DNA of 64,000 nucleotides from Acanthamoeba castellanii str. Neff. Taxonomy: Eukaryota > Discosea > Longamoebia > Acanthamoebidae. The stretch spans positions 62,001 to 126,000 of the forward strand of contig NW_004457313.1 of the NCBI RefSeq assembly GCF_000313135.1. Reading direction: 5' to 3'. Made by a program: the position numbers and the translations under genes. Positions 56,701-64,000 of the stretch are shown one piece after another. Every line of letters starts with the position of its first letter. Position 1 is the first letter of the stretch. Below the pieces are notes generated by a model that worked only from the letters and a program-made list of their open reading frames with translations, was not told the DNA's origin and made no database searches.

Positions 56701-59700
56701 CACCTCGTCGCCCCAGCCAGTGCGATTTGCTACTCCGGGATCAAGCAGTGCGCCTACGTCGTCGCTGTTCTCCTCGCCGGCGTCGCAAGACAAGGCTCCG
56801 TCGGCCTCGGCGGGCTTCTCCTTCGCTGGTGGCTTCCAGCGAGCCGGCCAGCCCACAGAGAATCGGTTCTCCGTGGCACACGCCGAGGCACAAAAGAAGG
56901 AATCGGAGACGACAACGGAGCCAGAGTCCAGCAAGCCTGCCGCGTTCTCCTTCGGCCCTGCTCCTCCCGGTGGTTTCTCGTTTAGCTCGGCGACCGAAAG
57001 CCTCAGGACCGAGCCCACTACAACCTTCGGAGAACAGCCTAATTCTGAGGCGAGCAAGCCCGCTGAATTCGCCTCCGGCTCTGCTTCGGGCGGCCGCTCC
57101 TTCCTCGCTAAAGGAGGCTTGGTCTCAAGTGGGGCGAAGGCCTCTGCACCCGTGAGTGACGGCTTCGCATTCGGCAAGAGCGAAACCGCCACCGAGGCGA
57201 CCCCTCTCACGAAGCCGAGCACGTCGACTGGCTTTTCCTTCGGCGGAACGCCTTCCTCTGGTGGCTTCTCCTTCGGCGGTGCCGCCAAGCCCGAGAGTTC
57301 GGCCACGAGCGGAACAGCAGCAAGCACCTCCGCGCCGTCGAGCGGCGGCTTTGCCTTTGGCCAGAGCGACACGGCAGGAACGACAGCAGCCATGCCAGAG
57401 CCCAGTTCATCGGCCGGGTTCTCCTTCGGCGGGGCTTCTGTCGGAGGCTTTTCGTTTGCCAGTGCACCTAAGAGTTCGTCGGACACGAGCGGGTGGAAGT
57501 GCGCGTGCTGCGAGGGCGACAATCCCGAGTCGGCGACGGCCTGCAGTGTGTGCATGGTCCCACGTCCGGCTGGCGCCAAGACAACCGGCACGGAAAACAC
57601 GACAGCCGCAACGTCTGACAGCGCTGAATCAGATACGCCAGAGGCCAGTAAGCCTGCCGGGTTCGCCTCCGGCTCGGCGTCGTCGAGCGGCAGCTTCTCT
57701 TTCGGTGCTGCCCCAGCAAGTGGAGGATTTGCGTTCGGCCAGAGCGGAACAGCAGCAAGCACCTCCGCGCCGTCGAGCGGCGGCTTTGTCTTCGGCCAAT
57801 CGACATCGCCTGCAGCCACGCCGGAAGCAGAACCGACTTCGTCGAGCGGGTTCTCCTTCGGAGGGGCTACATCCTCTGGCTTCTCCTTCACTGGAGCATC
57901 CAAGACGGCCGAGAGTTCGTCGGCCACGAGCGGGTGGAAGTGCGCGTGCTGCGAGGGCGACAACTCCGAATCGGCAACGACCTGCTCCACCTGCATGGTG
58001 CCCCGTCCCGCCGCGGCGCCCAAGACAGCGGCAGGAACCGACACGACGCGACCTGCCGTGACATCTTCCACTCCAAAGACCCTCGAGTGCGAGACGCCGG
58101 AGAAGACAGAGACAGCCAACAAGCCCGCAGCATTCTCCTTCGGTCCTGCCCCGCCGGGCGGCTTCGCGTTTGGCGGGCCTACAGGTAGAGCCACCAGCAG
58201 CTTCTCACTTGGAGCGGCCACCGCCGACGCCTCGAGCAAGGAAGCCAGCACCTCCGGATTTTCGTTCGGACCCTCGGCAGGAGGCTTCTCCTTTGGCGGC
58301 TCACCGGCCTCCGCGAGCTCCTTAACCACCGGACAAGCTGCTGGATGGAAGTGCGCGTGCTGCGAGGGCGACAACTCCGAATCGGCGACGACCTGCTCCA
58401 CCTGCATGGTGCCCCGCCCGTCAACCACTGCTGCAGATCCTGAAGCAGCCAAGTCGACACCTTCGCCCGATGTCAGCTCCTCGGAGCCTGCCAAGCCTTC
58501 CAGTCTGCCCACTACCACTGCCGGAGCTTTCTCCTTCGGAGGCGCCCCCTCCTCTGGAGGCTTCTCGTTCGCATCCGCTCCCTCGGCAACGGCGACAACA
58601 GAAAGCGCCAAGCCCGCCGACACCAAGTCGAGCCCGTTCAGCTTCGGCCCCGCCACGACCGCTCCCACGCCAGGGTTCGCTTTCGGCGGCAGCGCAGAGA
58701 CTGATGCTCCAAGCACCGCGGACAAGTCTGGCTTCTCGCTTGCGGCAGCTGCCCCCGATGCTGGCGACAAACCAGCGGACACTGCCACGCCAAGCTCCAC
58801 CGGATTCTCCTTCGGCGTACCAGCGACAGGGGCGGGACGCTTCGATTTCGTGTCAGCCAAGAAGACCACCGGATGGGAATGCGCCTGCTGCACGGAAATC
58901 AACGACGAGTCTGCGACGGCCTGCTCAACGTGCATGGTACCTCGACCTTCGGCTGTCAAGCCAGCAACCGACGCCCAAGCGAAGGACGCCGCCAGCGCTG
59001 CCGCCGAGCTGTCACCCGAAGCCTCAAGCCCGGTCCAAGATGACAAGCCGCAACTCCCCACCGCCGAGGAAGCAGAGAAAACAACCGATGTCGAGCCTGC
59101 GCTGCAAGCACCGCAAGAACCCGCCGCATCGGAAGCCTCGCGCGATGGTGATGCGGCAACGATGCCGACCTTCTCCCTTCCGACGCCTTCCGCTTCTCGT
59201 CCTGTGAATCTCTTCTCCGTCTCCTCTGCGGCGCCTGCTTCATTCGCTTCGTTCAGCTCCTCCGCGAGCGCCCTTCCTTCCTTCTCCTTCTCTTCGGCGA
59301 GCACGAGCACGACTACGCCCGCTCCCGCTTCCTCGGAAGCATCGCCCTTCTCCCTTGCCTCCTCCCTCGGCGAGAGTCTAGAGGCAGCACCGTCCGGACC
59401 GCGGCCCTCGCACGACTCGGACGAAGATACGGACCAGGACGAGGGCAGTGGTTCCGAAAGCGATGAGGATGAATCTGAGTCCGACAGTGAGATCCCTCGC
59501 CCTCGACGGGCCGTGAATCCTGCCCCCTCATCATCGACGACCGCCTCGACCGTCGCACCCTTCTCCTTCGCGCCGTCATCCTTTGCTCTGCCGTCTTCGA
59601 CGCCATCATCGGGAGGCTTGTTTGCAGGTGGAACTGCCGGCGCGCTCACGAGCTCAAGCTTCCTCTCGGCGACGGCTGGGTCCAAGACCGGGTTCGGGAC

Positions 59701-61578
59701 CGCCTTCGGTCAGACTTCCTCGCTCGGTGCGGCCTTTGGCCAGACGTCGCCCCTCGGTGGTGCTTCCAAGCGTGACCAAAAGCCGGGAGCAGGGCTGGAT
59801 ACGAGTGGTGGCTTCCCCTCTGCGTTCTCCTTCTCCGGCAAGCCCGCTCTCTCCTTCTCCGCCATTGCGGGCGAAGATAAGGTTCCTGCGTCGGCCGACA
59901 CCGAGAAGGCTTCTGAGAAGCACGAGGAGGCGCCAGCGACCTCGAGCTCGGCTTCGTCGTCGGGGTTGTTTTCGACCTCATCACCCTCTTCCGCGAGTGG
60001 CTTGCCAGCCTTCCCCTCGCTACCCAGTCCCTTCGCGACGGGTACCTCGGCCACCGCCACCACCTCCCTCTTTGGCGCCACTACGTCAACCTCCGCGCCC
60101 GCCACTACCGCTCCTTTGTTTGGAGCCACGTCGACCTTCGCGCCTGCTGCCACCGCTCCTCTGTTCGGCGTCACATCGACCTCCGCGCCTGCTACCACCG
60201 CTCCTCTGTTCGGCGCCACGTCGACCTCCGCGCCTGCTGCCACCACTCCTCTGTTTGGAGCCACGTCGACCATCGCGCCTGCTGCCACCGCTCCTCTGTT
60301 CGGCGCCACATCGACCTCCGCGCCTGCAGCTGCCCCGTCGGGGCAGAAGCGCACTGTAGACGATGCACCGCCGCTGTCATCTGCCTCGCCCTTCTCCTTC
60401 ACCAGCTCCGGACAGTCCGCCGCCCCTGCGGGAACCGAACGGAAGCCCGCGTCGGCATTCTCGTTCCTTTCGGGCTCCTCGGCGGCGAGCCCCTCGTCTG
60501 CCTCGAGCATGTTTGCCTTTGCTCCTGCGACTTCGAACACGTCCGGCGTCGCGGCGGCCGAGCCTCTCACCAAGGACAGTGGCTCGGGTACGACTCAGGA
60601 AAAGCCACAGGGCGATGATTCCGCCGCGGTGCAGCCCCCCAAGTTCTCGTTCTTGACCACCTCCGACAAGCCCAACACGCCGCCAAGCCAAGGGGGCGAC
60701 TCTACCAGTGGTGTACCCTCATCGCCAGCCGGTCTTTTCGGTACTCTCTCTCTCTCTCTCTCGACACGATCGCACCTCACCGTCTCCTTATCGACACCAA
60801 CAGGCGGGCCGTCTCAGTTTACGTTCGGCAACGTGCTCGGCGGTAACGCGAGTGACGCGCCCAACGCAGCGAAGGACGACGAGGACGACGACGAAGAAGA
60901 GGGCGAGGACCGAGAGTACGATGACGAAGACGACGAGGAGGATGACGATGATGAGGAAGGCGAGGAAGGTGAGGAAGATGAGGAAGACGAGGAAGACGAG
61001 GAAGACGAAGAAGATGATGATGAAGAGGACGAGGACGATGAAGAGGACGAGGGTCCCTCTAGAATCGAGCGTACTGGAAGCGCTAAGCACAGCAGGACAT
61101 CACGCAACTCCTATCGCCGGAATGACGACGATGACGACGACGACGTGCCCGCCTCGTCCTCGTACACGACCGAGGCCTCCTCCTTCTCCTTCAGCACGCC
61201 CTTTGTCGCGCCCACCCCGTCCGAGACCGCGCCGGCCTTCAGCTCCTCCTTCTCCTCCTCCTTCTCCTCCTCCTCCTCCGCCGGCACCTCTTCCTTTGCC
61301 TCTGCCTTCAATCCGGGATCCTCCTCCTTCAACCCGGGCTCCTCCTCCTCCTCTCTTCGACTTCGGCCTTCTCTTTCGCGCCCGCAGCCTCTTCGGCCTT
61401 CTCGTCGTCGTTCGACCCCTCGGCGGCCTCGGCACCGTCGCCGTTCTCCCTGGGCGGCAGCGACCCGGCGAGCGGCGATGCCGGCGGCGGATTCTCTCTC
61501 GGCAGCGCCTCCTCCTCCTCCTCCGCGCCTGCAGGCGGCCGTCGCCTGATCGCCGCCCGGCGAAGGGGCGGACGCTGA
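53745..61578 (+). CDS. Large FG nucleoporin with TPR N-terminus and four RanBP2-type zinc fingers (Nup358-like)
   Basis: Fifteen exons: 53745-53828, 53897-54004, 54065-54258, 54316-54383, 54439-54553, 54622-54852, 54918-55056, 55116-55230, 55296-55487, 55548-55693, 55751-55842, 55914-56245, 56318-56436, 56498-60740, 60804-61578; about 2,300 aa. Residues ~29-100 hold TPRs (DLGDINQAIFYLLKSVRLKP, YSDAVATYQRSLKLNPSQ), followed by helical sequence to ~residue 600. Then come FSFG, FAFG and LFG repeats, four zinc fingers (WKCACCEGDN...CSVCMVPRP), a 15-residue FG tandem array and a long Asp/Glu run. TPR + FG + RanBP2 fingers recall Nup358/RanBP2 and Nup153; no Ran-binding or cyclophilin domain is seen. 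Exon 7 ends at a GC donor. A one-base frame error near 61335-61360 hides the true C-terminus (FSFAPAASSAF, RRLIAARRR). Confidence 0.85.
57490..58946 (+). repeat. Four RanBP2-type zinc-finger modules, partly identical at DNA level
   Basis: Fingers at about 57490-57563, 57932-58006, 58343-58416 and 58872-58946. All have W-x-C-x2-C-x10-C-x2-C. The first three share TGGAAGTGCGCGTGCTGCGA almost without change, which points to recent duplication or gene conversion; the fourth is diverged (WECACCTEIND). Confidence 0.9.
60100..60335 (+). repeat. 45-bp minisatellite coding a 15-residue FG repeat
   Basis: Five full units of APA(A/T)TAPLFG(A/V)TST(S/F/I) plus partial ones at the edges, each containing one LFG motif. 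Unit length is 45 bp, in frame, and the differences are mostly single substitutions. Confidence 0.92.
60882..61050 (+). repeat. GAC/GAG/GAA tract coding a poly-Asp/Glu run
   Basis: An imperfect trinucleotide tract in the last exon of the Nup358-like gene. It encodes a run of more than 50 nearly all acidic residues between the FG array and the C-terminal FG segment. Confidence 0.9.
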
Positions 61579-61844
61579 AGTGGTCGACTGCTACGCCAAC
61601 CGCTGTAACACGCGCGCGTGTGCCCTTGCGCTGACATTCATCAGCGGCCAAGTAAAGTGCGTTGAACAAAATCGGCCCAAATTATTGCGTTGGTGCGTGA
61701 AATTCGGTGGATTCTGCAGGAGGGCTGCACGGAGAACTGCGCGGGAAGGCCGAGGATGCCGGAGCCGTCCACGGGCAGTCGGCGCTGGCCTCAGACACAG
61801 AACATAACACTAACTTCAGCAAGAGCAAGAGCAAGAGAGGGCAT
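61579..61844. other. Intergenic between Nup358-like gene and secreted protein gene
   Basis: 266 bp holding the 3' end of one gene and the 5' end of the next, same strand. No gene supported. The stretch just before the next ATG is purine-rich (AGCAAGAGCAAGAGCAAGAG). Confidence 0.4.
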
Positions 61845-63160
61845 ATGATGAGGTACCGAACGCTAGCCATTGTGGCGTGCCTGCTGCTGGCCTTGGTGGC
61901 GTTGAGCTGCGGCGCTAAGGTACGGCACTCGCATGTGTGTGTCGGCTGAGCTGGGGACACTGCTGACTGTGGAACCGAACTTTTGTGTTCGCAGGACTCT
62001 AACAAGCTGACCAAGAGGGGCGAGAAGCTGCACAAGATTCTGAAGCTCATGGACGAGCCTACAGTCGACCCCAAGGAGCTCCTCAAGACTGGCGTACGCT
62101 TTCACCTCCGGTACCGGAGGTGGTGGGGGCGGGGGTTGCGCACACGACCATTAACGCGTCCTACAGGAGAAGCACGGACATGTGACCGAAGAGTGGCCTG
62201 CCTTCACCCAGGACGTGCAAGATCTCCACATCAGCATTCTCGGCGTAACCGTATGTGACCCTCCCCTCGAACAGCCTGGTCAGTACCGGCTCACTAACAC
62301 GACACACACGACACATGGCTTCAGAAAGAGCTGGCGAAGGAGGTGAAGGAGGAACTGCTGAAGGAGCTCAAGACTGAGGGACCCGACTTCCGGTCGAGGT
62401 GGCAGAAGGCCTACGACAAGGCCAAGGAGACCATCGGCGCCATCAAAGCGGGCGATGTCAAGCAAAAGCTCAAGGAGCGCGTGCAGGACTTCGAATCCAA
62501 GGTCAAGGCCGGCGTCGAGAAGGGGGCCGAAAAGGGCGCCCTCAAGGGCAAGTGGAAGAAGGTGAAGAGCAAGCTCATCGAAGAATTCGAGACTGTCGAG
62601 AAGCTTGTGCAGGAGGAGCTCGCCGTTCTCGCCACCAAGATCGACAAGATCTTCCACCGCGTACATCACCACATGGCGCACAAGGAGGTACACACCGCAC
62701 ACGCACGCCCACAGCCGAAGTGGTCTCCCTAACTCCTATGATCAATTATGTCAACACCGTTCATGGTGTCCAGCACCACCCGGTGCTCAAATGCGGAAGC
62801 TGCGGCAAGCAGCTCACACTCAAGGAGTTTTTGAGTCACTACCCCGACCTGACGGTTGAAGAGGAGGAATGGTGGAACGACCTGGATGTCGAGAACTTCT
62901 ACCTGTACGCAACCATCTGCCCCATTAAGTGTCTTAACATTTGTTCTTGTTCGCTCACTACGTGTTCGTATCGTGTGTGTGTGTGTGGTGTGTGGCACAG
63001 GGGCTGGCCGGAGTGGGCCAACAGGTACGCGGTCAAGTGCCCCCAGTGCGGGGCCACCGACTGGGTGGGGGTTGATTTCGTGTCGGCCGAGGAGGAGCAC
63101 AAGCTCGAGGAGCAGGCCTTGGGCGAACAGCCGGACGCGCCGCACGAGATACTTGAGTGA
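61845..63160 (+). CDS. Secreted helical protein with C-terminal CxxC zinc ribbon
   Basis: Preferred model: six exons in one gene, phases agreeing (303 aa): 61845-61919, 61995-62093, 62167-62250, 62325-62687, 62774-62904, 63001-63160. The N-terminus MMRYRTLAIVACLLLALVAL is a signal peptide ending near SCGAK. The middle is charged and helical (KELAKEVKEELLKELKTEGP, LKERVQDFESKVKAGVEKGA), probably a coiled coil. The C-terminus has two CxxC knuckles (LKCGSCGKQL and VKCPQCGATDWVG) that can form a zinc ribbon, and a WWND stretch between them. The alternative is two genes: one ending at 62732 and one starting at ATG 62739, only 7 nt apart. The 86-nt GTAC...CCAG intron and the in-phase join make one gene more likely. 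Function unknown. Confidence 0.62.
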
Positions 63161-63476
63161 ACGAACCAAATGCAGACGGACCCTGTGGGCACCAGCCCGA
63201 CGCACAATTTCCACCACACGCATCTTTCCGCACACTAATGTTGTGCGTGATTGGTCGTATGTGTGCATAGTGGACGCACACTATTCACAACAACACGCAT
63301 CTTTCCCCTCACTTTCTTGTTATCCACCACGCCAGGTGTACCAATGGGCAAGTTTCACTTTACAGGAAAAGGCCATAACCAGCTTGTGGGGCATCCCTCA
63401 AAAAGCACAGGACCGCAACACTTTACTCCAACATCCATTCATTTACCACAACACCCACAACATCTACCACATAGCT
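63161..63476. other. Upstream region of the intact O-methyltransferase
   Basis: 316 bp. It contains CAAGTTTCACTTTACAGGAA (63349-63368), also present at 14265-14282 upstream of the pseudogene, and TTGTGCGTGATTGG, also shared. Two copies of CACGCATCTTTCC lie about 73 bp apart. These are parts of the duplicated 5' flank and possibly promoter; no gene inside. Confidence 0.5.
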
Positions 63477-64000
63477 ATGGCGGACAAAATCATGCAATTG
63501 GTGTCTGGTACTTGTACCCCCTCGCACCTGCACCAGGTGTCATCCATTGACAATGATCATTTCCCCTTTGGGGGCGGGCAATGCAGGCTTCTCCGCCTCT
63601 CGAGTTCTGTACACCTTCACCAAGCTGGGCGTGGTGGACATCATTGCCTCCGCCGATCACGTGCGTACACCACAACCTCTAGAAAACCTGCAGCGTAACA
63701 CTGCCGGCGCTCATTCGCTGCGACACATGCAGTCACTGTCGGCCGAGGAGATAGCCCAGAAGGTTGGTCCCGACTACCAGCCCCAGCCCTTCTTCCGCAT
63801 GCTCCGCTTTGCGGCCAGTCTCGGCCTGCTCGAGATGTACGACGGCCCTCTCGACGTACGCAACTGCAGCTTCCCCCCTCCACCAGGCCCCTTGGTTAAG
63901 GTGGGCCCTCACACCCTGCAACCGATGGATCACGCAGAACGTGGAATACCACAAGACGTGCAAGTTTGACCTCAACGAAACGAGCCAGCTCTTGCGAGAG
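63477..64000 (+). CDS. Class-II type O-methyltransferase, 5' part (truncated by window end)
   Basis: Exons with agreeing phases: 63477-63507, 63587-63660, 63733-63855, 63938-64000 and onward. The protein starts MADKIMQLVSGFSASRVLYT, then FTKLGVVDIIASADH, LSAEEIAQKVGPDYQPQPFF, RMLRFAASLGLLEMYDG, and VEYHKTCKFDLNETSQLLRE. This is the N-terminal dimerisation/winged-helix region of plant- and bacterial-type small-molecule O-methyltransferases (SGF/W..., Lgi/vaDlia, L..LasiGll). The SAM-binding half is beyond the window. Substrate unknown; such enzymes methylate phenolic or polyketide hydroxyls. Exon 1 and the 5' flank are nearly the same as in the pseudogene at 14.3 kb. Confidence 0.85.

Noticed and set aside
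56530..59685. 1,051-codon ORF on the minus strand opposite the FG nucleoporin
   Set aside because: It is the mirror of the Ser/Gly/Ala-rich, high-GC3 coding exon. The plus frame carries zinc fingers and FG motifs; the minus frame has only low-complexity Ala/Pro/Glu.
62739..63160. Independent zinc-ribbon gene starting at ATG 62739
   Set aside because: It would start 7 nt after the previous stop. An intron 62688-62773 joins it in phase to the upstream gene, so a single gene is preferred.
1..64000. CRISPR arrays, prophage, IS elements, bacterial operons
   Set aside because: All tandem repeats seen are simple microsatellites without spacers; genes are intron-rich eukaryotic genes and no transposase or integrase motif was found.

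Overview
The window is nuclear DNA of a compact, GC-rich protist genome, most probably Acanthamoeba or a close amoebozoan relative. Two dispersed 5S rRNA genes match, from memory, the Acanthamoeba castellanii 5S sequence. Genes sit 10-700 bp apart on both strands, third codon positions are strongly GC, and nearly every gene is cut by many short (about 60-150 nt) GT-AG introns. The genes are ordinary eukaryotic housekeeping, trafficking and signalling genes. I see no CRISPR, no prophage or bacterial operon, and no intact transposon. Exon models below were built by hand from splice signals and reading-frame phase, so single junctions may be off.

Layout, left to right. 1-16 kb: end of a WD40 gene (+), 5S copy 1 (-), a signal-peptide/TM protein with a Pro/Ser stalk (-), a UBA-like/BTB/BACK/SPRY protein (-), an unrecognised low-complexity protein (+), a phospholipase D (-, interrupted by a 138-N gap), protein kinase CK2 alpha (+), a decayed O-methyltransferase copy (+), and GOT1 (-). 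16-33 kb: 5S copy 2 (-), a RhoGAP with talin-like ubiquitin-fold and PH modules (-), an Afi1/SPA-type DENN protein (+), an AGC kinase (+), pyruvate kinase (-), a second DENN protein (+), and Mediator MED7 (-). 33-46 kb: TMEM42 (+), a short glucosidase-II-beta-like membrane protein (-), the rRNA-processing factor Rrp5 (-), a Rac GTPase (+), and a GYF-domain protein (+). 46-64 kb: the pore-membrane nucleoporin gp210/NUP210 (-), and head to head with it a large nucleoporin (+) combining an N-terminal TPR/helical domain, four RanBP2-type zinc fingers and FG repeats; then a secreted helical protein with a C-terminal zinc ribbon (+), and the 5' part of an intact O-methyltransferase (+).

Functional links. 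The clearest is the divergent pair gp210 / Nup358-like nucleoporin, two components of one complex that share about 157 bp of upstream DNA. Membrane-traffic and small-GTPase genes are frequent (GOT1, two DENN proteins, PLD, RhoGAP, Rac) but show no evidence of co-regulation. The most interesting item is the Nup358-like protein, because this architecture is usually described as restricted to animals. Next are the O-methyltransferase pseudogene/intact pair 49 kb apart, two probable GC-AG introns, and a strong sense-strand bias of poly-C tracts inside introns.
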